A stretch of DNA of 9,767 nt from NAK82 sp036172345 (GCA_036172345.1 JASFBB010000043.1:1-9767); one strand, 5' to 3'; shown: positions 1-7,037, numbered from the stretch's first letter. Program-made: numbers and translations. The notes: generated by a model from the sequence alone, not told the origin.

Positions 1-1
1 G

Positions 2-505
2 ATGGACGCGCGCATATATTGGTTGCTGGGCGTCCTGTCCGCCCTGGCAGCCTTGGGAGGGGTGCTGGCACTGAGGGATCGTGGGTGCTGGTACCGCGAA
101 TCGAGCAGGATGGCATTCCTGGCGGCTTGGTTGGCGCTGACTGTGGTGGGCTATCTTTACTACAACGTGACCTTTGTGCAGTTTCAAGGGCGCTATCTGT
201 TCCCCGGATTGATACCCCTGGGGCTTTTCATGGTGACCGGTTGGCGCATCATCCTGTTGCAACGGTGGACACTGTGGGGAGCTGGTGTATGCGCAGCGGT
301 TACCATCGGTGAGGTAGTGTCTGGTATGGCCAGAGGTGACCCGGACAAATGGGAGCTTTTGGCGGGCCTTGGCATCACGGCAGGGCTGACGCTCCGCCGC
401 TGGCTGCCGCAAGGGTGGGATGCCTGGTTGTGGACGCTGCCGCTGGCGATACTGGCCGGACTGGCAGGTTATAGCTTGTTCGCTTTCATCATACCCAACT
501 TGTAG
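2..505 (+). CDS. Polytopic membrane protein, C-terminal part (DUF2142/glycosyltransferase-like), 5' end outside window
   Basis: An open frame runs from the window edge to a TAG at 503-505. The first ATG (position 2) is probably internal, because the protein looks like the tail of a larger one. The 167 visible residues are mostly hydrophobic: about five or six membrane segments can be read, near residues 5-24, 37-59, 65-87, 90-108, 118-132 and 143-165. The stretch FQGRYLFPGLIPL (61-73) resembles the conserved QGRYLFP segment of DUF2142 and related multi-pass proteins, which are often found in cell-surface polysaccharide loci. No catalytic residue can be identified in this portion. The gap to mntP is only 15 bases, so the two may share a transcript. 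An unrelated polytopic protein remains possible; the family name is a judgement from one motif and the topology. Confidence 0.6.
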   Translation: MDARIYWLLGVLSALAALGGVLALRDRGCWYRESSRMAFLAAWLALTVVGYLYYNVTFVQFQGRYLFPGLIPLGLFMVTGWRIILLQRWTLWGAGVCAAVTIGEVVSGMARGDPDKWELLAGLGITAGLTLRRWLPQGWDAWLWTLPLAILAGLAGYSLFAFIIPNL

Positions 506-520
506 CCAGGTCTTGTTACA

Positions 521-1090
521 GTGTTGATGAGTTTATGGGACATTCTACTCATAGCGGTGGGATTAGCGATGGACGCCTTCGCGGTGTCGCTGGGTATCGG
601 CACCACACGGATGGCCTGTGCGCCGCGCCCCATCTTTCGCCTGTCGTTCCACTTCGGTTTCTTTCAGTTTGTGATGCCGATACTGGGCTGGCTGGCTGGT
701 AATCGCTTCGCCGCGCTCATCGCTGAGATTGACCACTGGGTGGCATTCGGGTTGCTGGCGTTCGTCGGAGTGCGTATGATTCGTTCTGGGCTAGACACTG
801 ATGCGACAGCATTTGGATGCGACCCATCGCGCGGCAAAATGCTCGTCACCTTGAGCATCGCTACCAGCATCGACGCTTTTGCCGTCGGGTTGAGCTTGGC
901 GATGTTGCGCGTTGACATCCTCTATCCCAGCGCAATCATCGGCATCGTGGCCAGTACCCTGTCACTGATCGGCCTGCTCATCGGACACCGGCTGGGTGTC
1001 CTGTTCGGCAAGCGCATGGAGATCGTAGGCGGCCTGATCCTGATTGGGATCGGGATGCGCATCCTGATGTCGCATCTGCAACTGATTTGA
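521..1090 (+). CDS. mntP: Manganese efflux pump MntP (DUF204 family)
   Basis: The product is a 189-residue inner-membrane protein, the usual MntP length, predicted to export Mn(II) and protect against manganese excess. It shows the diagnostic internal duplication: AMDAFAVSLG near residues 16-25 in the first half and SIDAFAVGLS near 116-125 in the second, so Asp18 and Asp118 sit at equivalent places in two inverted three-helix repeats. About six membrane helices are visible. The N-terminus is uncertain: GTG at 521 is followed by an in-frame ATG at 527, and neither has a good Shine-Dalgarno sequence. A yybP-ykoY manganese riboswitch often controls mntP, but the 15-base gap to the upstream gene cannot hold one here, so any such control would lie further upstream. 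The next gene begins 16 bases after the stop. Confidence 0.93.
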   Translation: MLMSLWDILLIAVGLAMDAFAVSLGIGTTRMACAPRPIFRLSFHFGFFQFVMPILGWLAGNRFAALIAEIDHWVAFGLLAFVGVRMIRSGLDTDATAFGCDPSRGKMLVTLSIATSIDAFAVGLSLAMLRVDILYPSAIIGIVASTLSLIGLLIGHRLGVLFGKRMEIVGGLILIGIGMRILMSHLQLI

Positions 1091-1092
1091 TA

Positions 1093-1100
1093 AAAGGAGG
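1093..1100 (+). promoter_or_regulatory. Strong ribosome binding site for the 1107 gene
   Basis: AAAGGAGG lies 6 bases before the ATG at 1107. It is one of the two best Shine-Dalgarno matches in the window and fixes the start of the small CxxC protein. Confidence 0.85.
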
Positions 1101-1106
1101 CGGCCT

Positions 1107-1445
1107 ATGGGATTTCTGGACGGCTTAAAGGGATTGTTCGCAGGCACAGGGACGGTTTCCGGCGGTTACTATATTTACGTGCGCTGTAACCGTTGCGGAG
1201 AGGCGCTGCGGACACGCGTTAATTTGCAGAACGATCTGAGCGAGAGCGACACTGGCGGCTATGTGCTCAACAAGACGCTGGTCGGCAGCGGGCGCTGCTT
1301 CGAACGCATCGAGGTGCACCTCGAGTTCAGCCCAGCACGCCAGCTCCTCAATCGCGAGATCAGCGGTGGAGAGTTCATCACCGCCCAGGAATTCGACCAG
1401 TATTGGGCTCAGAGCGGAAACCCGGCCCCCCGCGTCACCAGGTAA
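1107..1445 (+). CDS. Small conserved-looking protein with a CxxC knuckle, function unknown
   Basis: This 112-residue soluble protein starts at an ATG preceded by a near-perfect Shine-Dalgarno AAAGGAGG (1093-1100, 6-base spacer), which strongly supports it as a real gene. I do not recognise a named family. After a Gly-rich N-terminus (FLDGLKGLFAGTG) comes CNRCGEALRTRV, giving Cys27-x2-Cys30 in a zinc-ribbon-like knuckle. The only other cysteine is Cys64 (GRCFERIEVHLEF), with His71 close by, so a C2-C-H metal site can be imagined but a complete four-cysteine ribbon is absent. The C-terminus (EISGGEFITAQEFDQYWA) looks helical. It follows mntP by 16 bases and could be co-transcribed. The last 37 bases overlap the 3' end of the convergent DUF2085 gene. 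The function is not inferable from sequence alone. Confidence 0.8.
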   Translation: MGFLDGLKGLFAGTGTVSGGYYIYVRCNRCGEALRTRVNLQNDLSESDTGGYVLNKTLVGSGRCFERIEVHLEFSPARQLLNREISGGEFITAQEFDQYWAQSGNPAPRVTR

Positions 1446-2257
1446 CGCAGCACATCGATCGCGCCGATCTCCACGAAGGAGACAGAGAGGCCGACCAACA
1501 GAGGCAATACGATCTGCTGCCACTTCACGGCACGTCCATGGCGGTTGAACAACGTCAACAGCAAGATGGTGTTGAGGGCGGTCAACAAGGTCAATACACC
1601 TAAGGTGCTCAGGATGGCCAACGGGAACAGGAGCGGAGCAGGCGACAACAGCACCACGATTACAATGCCGATGCCGGTTGCGATCAACAGCCCCAGCTCC
1701 TTGAAATCCTTGATCGAAGGGGTCTCCACCACGTCGCGCCACAAGCTGTAGTTGAACACCGGATAGATGATGCTGCTCAGCGCGAGGCCATTGAATGTGC
1801 CCGTGGTCAAGCGCAGCCAGTTATGCGGCTGGTACAGGTGCGGCAGACCGGGGAAGAAGGTCAGGTAGGAATTGAGCCCATCGATTCCCAGCGCGACGAT
1901 AAAGATGACCAACACGACTGCAATGGGCACGGGTGGCAACCCGATGGCGCGATGCCGTCCCCGCAATGTCAGCAGGATGAAACCGGCCAGTGCGCCCAGA
2001 AATGTGCCACTGCACCGCGCACACAACGGCAGTTGTTCACCCGCGAGATGAAACGAACGTTCCGGTAGCTGATGACAGACAGCGTAACCGATCAATCGGG
2101 TCTTGGTCAACGCATCTCCAGGGGGCAACAAGAGAAATGCGCCGATCACAGCCAGGGGGACGAGCCACGCTATCCAACGAAAATGATACCGCAGCCGAGA
2201 TAGAGGAAGGCGCGTGCCAGAAGCGGCGACCATCTTTTTCGCAGTGTAATCATCCAT
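1409..2257 (-). CDS. DUF2085 family integral membrane protein
   Basis: The 282-residue membrane protein carries the DUF2085 signature: a first helix (about 28-44), then CHQLPERSF at 61-69 and LCARCSG at 78-84, followed by further hydrophobic segments to the end. Cys61, His62, Cys79 and Cys82 are candidate metal or disulfide residues, and the GIDGLNSY stretch after the third helix also looks family-like. DUF2085 has no established biochemical role. The frame is open up to an ATG at 2353, but a promoter with TATAAT at 2322-2327 lies inside that extension, so translation must begin later. ATG 2257 (MDDYTAKK) is chosen, ATG 2233 is the alternative, and neither has a clear Shine-Dalgarno. The family core starts after both. 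Its 3' end overlaps the convergent small gene by 37 bp. Confidence 0.88.
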   Translation of the reverse strand: MDDYTAKKMVAASGTRLPLSRLRYHFRWIAWLVPLAVIGAFLLLPPGDALTKTRLIGYAVCHQLPERSFHLAGEQLPLCARCSGTFLGALAGFILLTLRGRHRAIGLPPVPIAVVLVIFIVALGIDGLNSYLTFFPGLPHLYQPHNWLRLTTGTFNGLALSSIIYPVFNYSLWRDVVETPSIKDFKELGLLIATGIGIVIVVLLSPAPLLFPLAILSTLGVLTLLTALNTILLLTLFNRHGRAVKWQQIVLPLLVGLSVSFVEIGAIDVLRYLVTRGAGFPL

Positions 2258-2321
2258 GCACCCAACCGTCCATATCACATAGTTATTCTCAACGCGCCGC
2301 CAGTTGACCAGCAACATAGCC

Positions 2322-2350
2322 ATTATACGTGTGACAGAGAGCTGTGTCCA
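2322..2350 (-). promoter_or_regulatory. Sigma70-type promoter for the DUF2085 gene
   Basis: Reading the - strand, TGGACA (2350-2345, 5 of 6 to TTGACA) is followed by a 17-base spacer and a perfect TATAAT (2327-2322). Transcription would begin near 2315, leaving a leader of about 58 bases before ATG 2257. The -35 element overlaps the ATG at 2353, which rules that codon out as the start for this transcript. Prediction only; no experimental data. Confidence 0.65.
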
Positions 2351-2382
2351 CATACGTGCAGCATATCAAACCGGTCTTTTCC

Positions 2383-2412
2383 TTGCCTGCCGCTCGCAGA
2401 GCCTGATATCAT
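2383..2412 (+). promoter_or_regulatory. Probable sigma70-type promoter for the methyltransferase operon
   Basis: TTGCCT (2383-2388, 4 of 6 to consensus) and TATCAT (2407-2412, 5 of 6) are separated by 18 bases and lie about 30 bases before the GTG start at 2442. It is back to back with the leftward promoter, so the 184-base gap 2258-2441 acts as a divergent control region. No operator palindrome was recognised in it. Confidence 0.5.
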
Positions 2413-2441
2413 GACGCCGTGCACTCGACGAGAGGTCTGGC

Positions 2442-3077
2442 GTGACGTTGCCCAAGTGGCTGATCCAGCTGATCTTCCGCCTGCTCTACTATGAGATGGC
2501 CTGGGCCTACGATGGGGTTGCCTGGCTGGTCTCATTTGGCCAGTGGGCGGCATGGCGTCGTGCCGTCGTGCCCTATCTGGTTGATGGTCGCCTTTTAGAC
2601 CTTGCCCACGGCACCGGCGGATTGATGGCCGATCTGGTGGAGATGGGGCGGATACCTGTGGGCCTGGACTTGTCTCCCTATATGGGCCGCATCGCCAGGC
2701 GGAGACTGCTGCGCAAGGGGGCATCACCTCGCCTTGTACGTGCCAAGGCGCAACATTTGCCCTTCCGCGACGGCAGCTTCGCCAACATTGTGATGACGTT
2801 TCCAGCTGATTTCGCACTAGAGCGGCAAACCCTGACAGAAGCAGCGCGCGTGTTACAACCACATGGACGACTGGTGATTGTGGCGATGGGCTATATGCGT
2901 GCCGTGCCCCTGTTGCGGCGGCTGATCCTGTGGGGATACGCGCTCACCACGGCACACAAGGTTTCAGAAGGGGATGTGCTGGCACGTATCCAAGCAGCCG
3001 GCTTTGTAGCGCGTTGGGAAGATGCCCAATGGGACAACGCGCGGGCGCGTCTCCTCATCGCGACACGAGCTGGATGA
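2442..3077 (+). CDS. Class I SAM-dependent methyltransferase (Methyltransf_11-like), substrate unknown
   Basis: A 211-residue cytoplasmic enzyme that should transfer a methyl group from S-adenosylmethionine. Motif I is LLDLAHGTGG at residues 51-60, the ribose-binding acidic residue is Asp76 in GLDLSPYM, and FRDGSFANIVMTFP (from about 105) is the usual post-III/IV region, in the order of the UbiE/Methyltransf_11 group. An Arg-rich helix (RIARRRLLRKG) follows Asp76. The GTG start has GAGG about six bases upstream. Motif I reads AHGTGG instead of the more common GxGTG, a mild departure that keeps the glycine loop. The start of the next gene overlaps or nearly abuts its stop, suggesting an operon with the lipoprotein, ProB and phosphodiesterase. 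The substrate (small molecule, lipid quinone or other) cannot be told from the sequence. Confidence 0.85.
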   Translation: MTLPKWLIQLIFRLLYYEMAWAYDGVAWLVSFGQWAAWRRAVVPYLVDGRLLDLAHGTGGLMADLVEMGRIPVGLDLSPYMGRIARRRLLRKGASPRLVRAKAQHLPFRDGSFANIVMTFPADFALERQTLTEAARVLQPHGRLVIVAMGYMRAVPLLRRLILWGYALTTAHKVSEGDVLARIQAAGFVARWEDAQWDNARARLLIATRAG

Positions 3078-3103
3078 GCATAGGGTGTCTCCGAGCGAGG
3101 GAA

Positions 3104-5206
3104 ATGGTACGAAATAGAAAGCGCGGTTGGACGGCAGCGTTAGGGGAGTGGGTGAGATGGATTGGCCTGGCAACCTTGCTTATTATCTATCTGTCCGCCT
3201 GTGTCACCTTGAGCCCTCAGCCCGCCGCGCTCCTGCATGCGCGAGTGAACAGGGCACACAACCTCCCTTCGACGACAGTTTCCTTACGCAATTCTCCGTT
3301 GCACACACCCGCCAGCGGCCGCGAGATGTTGCTCTTTGCCTCTGACCGCGCCGGCAATGGGGACATCTTTGTCGCCGAACCCGGGAAGACGCCTGTCAAC
3401 CTGACAGATCACCCCGCCGGCGACTGGGATGCTACCTGGTCACCGACGTGCCGTGATCCTGCGGCGCCGTGTCGCATTGCCTTCACCAGCCACCGCAGCG
3501 GCGACAGCGAAATCTGGGTGATGGACCAATATGGCGCCAATTTAATCAACGTGACCCAGCATCCCGCGTGGGATTATTGGCCCGCCTGGTCGCCGGATGG
3601 CACGCGCATCGCATTCATCTCAGAGCGCGACGGAGATCCCGAATTGTTCGTCCAAGCTTTGGGCGGCAGTGACGCCGTCCAGCTCACCTTCAACGAGGCA
3701 AGCGACCGCCTGCCCGCCTGGTCACCCGATGGCACGCGCATCGCCTTTGCTGCCGTGCGCGACGACGTAGAAGAGATCCACATTATCAACCTGGATGGCA
3801 GCGACGAACAAGTGCTCACGCAATGGCCGCTGCGGGCCAGCGCGCCCGCCTGGTCGCCGGACGGGCGGCAGATCGCTTTTGTGGGCTGGGCCGAGGAGAA
3901 TCGGCTGGGTGTCTACCTGCTCGAAGTGGGTACGCGCCACCCCCGGCTCATATGGCAAGGCGAGAGCTGGATTGGCTCATTGAGCTGGTCGCCCGGCATA
4001 TCGGGCACGGACGGCAGCTGGCTGCTCTTCACCTCGTGGCAGGATGGCAACCACGAAGTATATGCCCTGTCTCCCGATGGCATCTCCCCCCCAGCGCGCA
4101 TCACCCGCAGCCTGGCCTGGGATGACTTCCCCGAGTTGCGCTATGGCACCACGTTGCACCCGCACAACTGGCTATGGGAAGCTGACGCGCCGAGGACCTT
4201 GGAGTACACAGCGCCATCCACACCACCGGAGGACGACTTCGCTTACGGCTTCAACATCGCCGATCTGAGCAAGGCGTATCTGATGCGCGATCTCAACCTG
4301 CATTGGGCCAAAGGCTACGTCAACTGGGAAACTGTGGAACCGCAGCGGGGAAAATATCGCTGGGCCGATCCGGATAACACGGTGGCCGCTTTTGAGAGTC
4401 AAGGATTGCGCATCTTGCTGCGCGTCCACGGCACGCCGGCATGGGCCAGGCCGCCAGGGACCTTTTTGAGTTACCCCCCGGAGGATATGGAAGATTTCGG
4501 TCATTTCATGGAGGAATTGGCCCGCCGCTACCGCGGCCAAGTGGCCGCTTACGAGATCTGGAACGAACCCAACCTGAACTACGAATGGGGGTACTTCGAC
4601 CCCGACCCGCAACGTTACACCCAAATGCTCCAGAGCGCCTTCCGCGCCGTCAAGGCGGTCGACCCGCAGGCGCTGGTTATCAGCGGCGGCCTGGCCACCA
4701 CTGGTCAGGGCAGTCCCACCGCTATGGGTGACCTGGAATTCTTGGAGAGAATGTACGCCGCCGGCGCCCGTGGATACTTCGACGCCCTGGGCAGCCATCC
4801 CTACCCATTCGGGAATCCCCCGGATCACCAGGATGCCTGGGGGTTGAGCCTGGAACGCGTGGTTGAACAGCATCAGATAATGCTTGCCCACAAGGATTTT
4901 GACACACCCATCTGGATCACCGAGCTGGGCTGGGTGTTGCACACCAGCTGGGACCTGGTCGAGCACGAAACCATTGGGGTGAGCGAGCTGGAACAGGCCC
5001 AGTATCTGGCACGCGCGTATGAGAAAATCCGAATGGAATGGCCGTGGGTGCGCGGGCTGTTCATCTTTAATCTGGATTTCAGCGCCGTTCCCTGGTATAC
5101 TGCAGGGGAACCGATGCGCTGGTATGCGGTGCTCAATCCCGACCGCACTCCGCGGCCTGCATATACGCGCATCAAATCCCAAATGATGGACTCCTCAGGG
5201 AAGTGA
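3104..5206 (+). CDS. Lipoprotein fusing a TolB-like beta-propeller to a clan GH-A glycoside hydrolase domain
   Basis: From ATG 3104 the product is 700 residues. A basic n-region (RNRKR) and hydrophobic core end in the lipobox LSAC, predicting lipidation at Cys33 and a surface location. Residues about 75-345 form a TolB/PD40-type propeller with repeated PAWSPDG(T/R)xIAF blades; three copies recur every 132 bases (44 residues). Residues about 378-695 form a TIM-barrel glycosidase of clan GH-A, resembling GH39/GH5-type enzymes: WNEPN contains the presumed acid/base Glu488 and ITELGW the presumed nucleophile Glu607, so it looks catalytically competent. The substrate is unknown; the propeller may bind carbohydrate or protein. 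A longer start, ATG 3074, overlaps the methyltransferase stop as ATGA and would lengthen the signal by ten residues. GAGG lies only three bases before 3104, so the start is not certain. ProB begins 10 bases after the stop. Confidence 0.88.
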   Translation: MVRNRKRGWTAALGEWVRWIGLATLLIIYLSACVTLSPQPAALLHARVNRAHNLPSTTVSLRNSPLHTPASGREMLLFASDRAGNGDIFVAEPGKTPVNLTDHPAGDWDATWSPTCRDPAAPCRIAFTSHRSGDSEIWVMDQYGANLINVTQHPAWDYWPAWSPDGTRIAFISERDGDPELFVQALGGSDAVQLTFNEASDRLPAWSPDGTRIAFAAVRDDVEEIHIINLDGSDEQVLTQWPLRASAPAWSPDGRQIAFVGWAEENRLGVYLLEVGTRHPRLIWQGESWIGSLSWSPGISGTDGSWLLFTSWQDGNHEVYALSPDGISPPARITRSLAWDDFPELRYGTTLHPHNWLWEADAPRTLEYTAPSTPPEDDFAYGFNIADLSKAYLMRDLNLHWAKGYVNWETVEPQRGKYRWADPDNTVAAFESQGLRILLRVHGTPAWARPPGTFLSYPPEDMEDFGHFMEELARRYRGQVAAYEIWNEPNLNYEWGYFDPDPQRYTQMLQSAFRAVKAVDPQALVISGGLATTGQGSPTAMGDLEFLERMYAAGARGYFDALGSHPYPFGNPPDHQDAWGLSLERVVEQHQIMLAHKDFDTPIWITELGWVLHTSWDLVEHETIGVSELEQAQYLARAYEKIRMEWPWVRGLFIFNLDFSAVPWYTAGEPMRWYAVLNPDRTPRPAYTRIKSQMMDSSGK
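3581..3880 (+). repeat. Coding repeats of the propeller blades (132-base period)
   Basis: Three near-identical coding segments beginning CCCGCCTGGTC at 3581, 3713 and 3845 encode PAWSPDGTRIAF, the same again, and PAWSPDGRQIAF. The spacing is exactly 132 bases both times. They are blades of the propeller in the lipoprotein gene, not mobile DNA. A diverged fourth copy (ATWSP) lies near 3434. Confidence 0.85.
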
Positions 5207-5216
5207 CCGGATCACG

Positions 5217-6362
5217 ATGCGGATCGTTGTCAAGCTAGGAACTCGTACCCTCACGATGGGGGGTGACCACCTCAGTCGGCCACGCATGTTGGAGCTCGTG
5301 CGCCAGGTGGCCACCTTGCACGAACAAGGCCACGAGATCCTCCTGGTCTCTTCGGGCGCCATTTTCGCCGGACGCGAGCGCACCGGGCTCTCGCCGCGTC
5401 ATAAGGACATCGCCTTCAAACAAACGATGGCAGCCGTTGGCCAGGTGGTCTTGATGGGCCTTTACGAGCAATTCTTCGAGTACTATGGCATCACCGTGGC
5501 GCAAGCGCTGCTGACCCGCCATGACTTTGCCGATCGAGAATGCTACCTCAACGCACGCCATACGCTTCTATCGCTGCTCAGCTTGCGCGTCATCCCAGTC
5601 ATCAACGAAAACGACGTGGTGGCGGTCGAGGAGATCAAGATTGGAGATAACGACAACCTCTCTGCGCTGGTAGCCAACTTGGTGGATGCCGATCTGCTGA
5701 TCATCCTGACGGACCAGGCCGGGCTCTTCACTGCCGACCCGCGTCGGGATGCTACAGCCCGGCTCATCCCGGAGGTGCCTGTGATCACCGATGAGATTCG
5801 CCGCCTGGCAGGTGGCCGGGGCTCCACAGACAGCGTGGGAGGGATGGCCACCAAGATCGAAGCAGCGGAGCTGGCGACACGCTCCGGAAGCGAAGTTATC
5901 ATCGCCGCCGGATGGGAGCCCAACGTGCTCTTGCGCCTGGTGGCTGGCGAGGCGATCGGCACACGCTTCCGCGCTATTGTCACCCACATCGAGAGTCGTA
6001 AACGTTGGATTCTGGCCGAGCCACCTGCGGGTGACATTTCCATCGACCGTGGTGCCGCTCAGGCAGTGGTAGAACGCGGAAAGAGCCTGTTGCCGGTGGG
6101 CGTTGTGCATATCGTGGGGGACTTCAAACGGGGACAGACCGTACGCCTCCTGGATGAGGCAGGCCACGAGATCGCGCGCGGCGTGACCAACTATGATGCC
6201 GCGGCCCTGCGCGCCATTCAGGGCCACAGATCCGTCGAGATCTCAGCTATTCTGGGTTATGATTACGGCCCAACAGTCGTGCACCGTGACAACCTGGTTT
6301 TGGTGTGCATAGAACCCAGCGGAGCATCGCGGACAAGGTGCTATCAGGAGAGCAGGTTATGA
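5217..6362 (+). CDS. proB: Glutamate 5-kinase
   Basis: The 381-residue cytoplasmic enzyme phosphorylates glutamate to gamma-glutamyl 5-phosphate, the first step of proline synthesis. The amino acid kinase domain (about 1-250) shows VVKLGTRTL at the N-terminus, LVSSGAI near 43-49, INEND at 129-133, GDNDNLSALVA from 143, LTDQAGLFTADPR near 164-176 and VGGMATKIEAAELA near 205-218. After GTRF and RKRWILAEP (about 262-270) comes a C-terminal PUA domain, matching the E. coli-type architecture and length. The last 15 or so residues (PSGASRTRCYQESRL) trail beyond the PUA fold and overlap the ribosome binding site of the next gene. Its TGA shares the ATGA with the following phosphodiesterase start. 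The usual partner proA is not next to it in this window. No strong Shine-Dalgarno is visible; translation may be coupled to the gene 10 bases upstream. Confidence 0.96.
   Translation: MRIVVKLGTRTLTMGGDHLSRPRMLELVRQVATLHEQGHEILLVSSGAIFAGRERTGLSPRHKDIAFKQTMAAVGQVVLMGLYEQFFEYYGITVAQALLTRHDFADRECYLNARHTLLSLLSLRVIPVINENDVVAVEEIKIGDNDNLSALVANLVDADLLIILTDQAGLFTADPRRDATARLIPEVPVITDEIRRLAGGRGSTDSVGGMATKIEAAELATRSGSEVIIAAGWEPNVLLRLVAGEAIGTRFRAIVTHIESRKRWILAEPPAGDISIDRGAAQAVVERGKSLLPVGVVHIVGDFKRGQTVRLLDEAGHEIARGVTNYDAAALRAIQGHRSVEISAILGYDYGPTVVHRDNLVLVCIEPSGASRTRCYQESRL
6346..6352 (+). promoter_or_regulatory. Ribosome binding site deciding the phosphodiesterase start
   Basis: AGGAGAG ends six bases before ATG 6359, supporting that codon over the GTG at 6305, which would need a 58-base overlap with proB and adds 18 residues without family similarity. 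Confidence 0.75.
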
Positions 6363-6877
6363 GGAGGATAGGTCTCATCAGCGACACGCACGCGATGGGC
6401 AAACGGTTGCCCCAAGCGGTGTTGAACGCTTTCGAGGGGGTGGATACGATCTTGCATGCCGGCGACCTGGTCAGCCAGGAGATCCTCGACGCCTTGGCTG
6501 AGATCGCACCGGTGATCGCCGTGCATGGTAATATGGATCAACCGGGGACACGCCTCGCTCTGCCCGACAAAACGGTGATCCATGCCGAGGACAAACGCAT
6601 CGGGCTCATCCACGGAGATCGCGTGCCTAACCCTAACCGCGTGCTTCCGCCACCAATTGACTATGCTGCCCTTCATGCCTACCTGTTCGGCGAATTCGCC
6701 GCAGAACCGCCCGATTGCATCGTCTACGGTCACACCCATGCAGCGCATATCGCCACCTATCAAGGGGTGCTGATGATAAATCCTGGATCGGCCACGCGGG
6801 GCAGTGGTGGTCGCAACACTGTGGGGCTGTTGGTCATCCGAGACGGTCGCCTAGAGGCTGAGATCATCCCCCTTTGA
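6359..6877 (+). CDS. YfcE/MJ0936-family metallophosphodiesterase
   Basis: The 172-residue calcineurin-like phosphoesterase has every metal-site motif of the short YfcE/MJ0936 group in order: SDTH (Asp9, His11), HAGD (Asp36), HGNMD (Asn58, Asp60), HGD (His85) and GHTH (His125, His127), followed by NPGSATRG near the C-terminus. Such proteins hydrolyse phosphodiester bonds in vitro with a two-metal centre (often Mn2+); their physiological substrates are mostly unknown. The start is ATG 6359, overlapping the proB stop as ATGA, with a good Shine-Dalgarno, so translation is probably coupled. A segment of about 15 residues after HGD (PNPNRVLPPPIDYAALH) is longer than in minimal family members. No gene follows for 160 bases, so this appears to end the operon, although no clear terminator was seen. 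Confidence 0.92.
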   Translation: MRRIGLISDTHAMGKRLPQAVLNAFEGVDTILHAGDLVSQEILDALAEIAPVIAVHGNMDQPGTRLALPDKTVIHAEDKRIGLIHGDRVPNPNRVLPPPIDYAALHAYLFGEFAAEPPDCIVYGHTHAAHIATYQGVLMINPGSATRGSGGRNTVGLLVIRDGRLEAEIIPL

Positions 6878-6928
6878 GCAAGATGGGCCAAATTCAAGAT
6901 GACCTTATATCAAGGGGGCTTCGCTGGA

Positions 6929-6957
6929 TTGTCTAACACGCACCCCCTCAGTATAAT
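6929..6957 (+). promoter_or_regulatory. Sigma70-type promoter upstream of the membrane protein gene
   Basis: TTGTCT (6929-6934, 4 of 6) and a perfect TATAAT (6952-6957) are 17 bases apart. Transcription would start near 6964, giving a leader of about 75 bases before the GTG at 7038. The gap 6878-7037 holds nothing else apart from a G5/C5 inverted repeat that is not convincing as a terminator. Confidence 0.65.
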
Positions 6958-7024
6958 TAGTAAAGCTGTACTGGGCTGAGATGTACCCTAGGATATTCTC
7001 GCCGGGGCGGATGCTCCTGCGTAT

Positions 7025-7030
7025 GGAGGA
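7025..7030 (+). promoter_or_regulatory. Ribosome binding site deciding a GTG start
   Basis: GGAGGA lies seven bases before GTG 7038. In-frame ATG codons at 6981, 7011 and 7023 have no such site; the ATG at 7023 directly precedes the motif and so cannot use it. Confidence 0.75.
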
Positions 7031-7037
7031 AAAAACA

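Noticed and set aside
1125..1742. - strand open frame of 205 codons overlapping both the small CxxC gene and the DUF2085 gene
   Set aside because: It is in a different frame from the recognised DUF2085 signature, has low-complexity Arg/Ala/Asp composition, and has no ribosome binding site noted.
2930..3103. Longest start of the lipoprotein gene (ATG 2930)
   Set aside because: It would overlap the methyltransferase by 148 bases and place some 58 non-signal-like residues ahead of a well-formed lipoprotein signal.
3581..3880. 132-base direct repeats as a possible mobile or CRISPR-like array
   Set aside because: They encode propeller blades in frame, and the intervening sequence is coding and not spacer-like.
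4172..5182. Long - strand open frame (336 codons) opposite the glycosidase domain
   Set aside because: It lies wholly inside a gene with clear catalytic motifs, resembles no protein I know, and long antisense frames are common opposite GC-rich codons.
5568..6227. - strand open frame of 219 codons opposite proB
   Set aside because: It is a shadow of proB, whose family assignment is certain; no domain is recognisable in it.
6913..6948. AGGGGG ... CCCCCT inverted repeat as a terminator after the phosphodiesterase gene
   Set aside because: The stem is six pairs, the loop is 24 bases, there is no following T-run, and the promoter -35 element lies within the loop.
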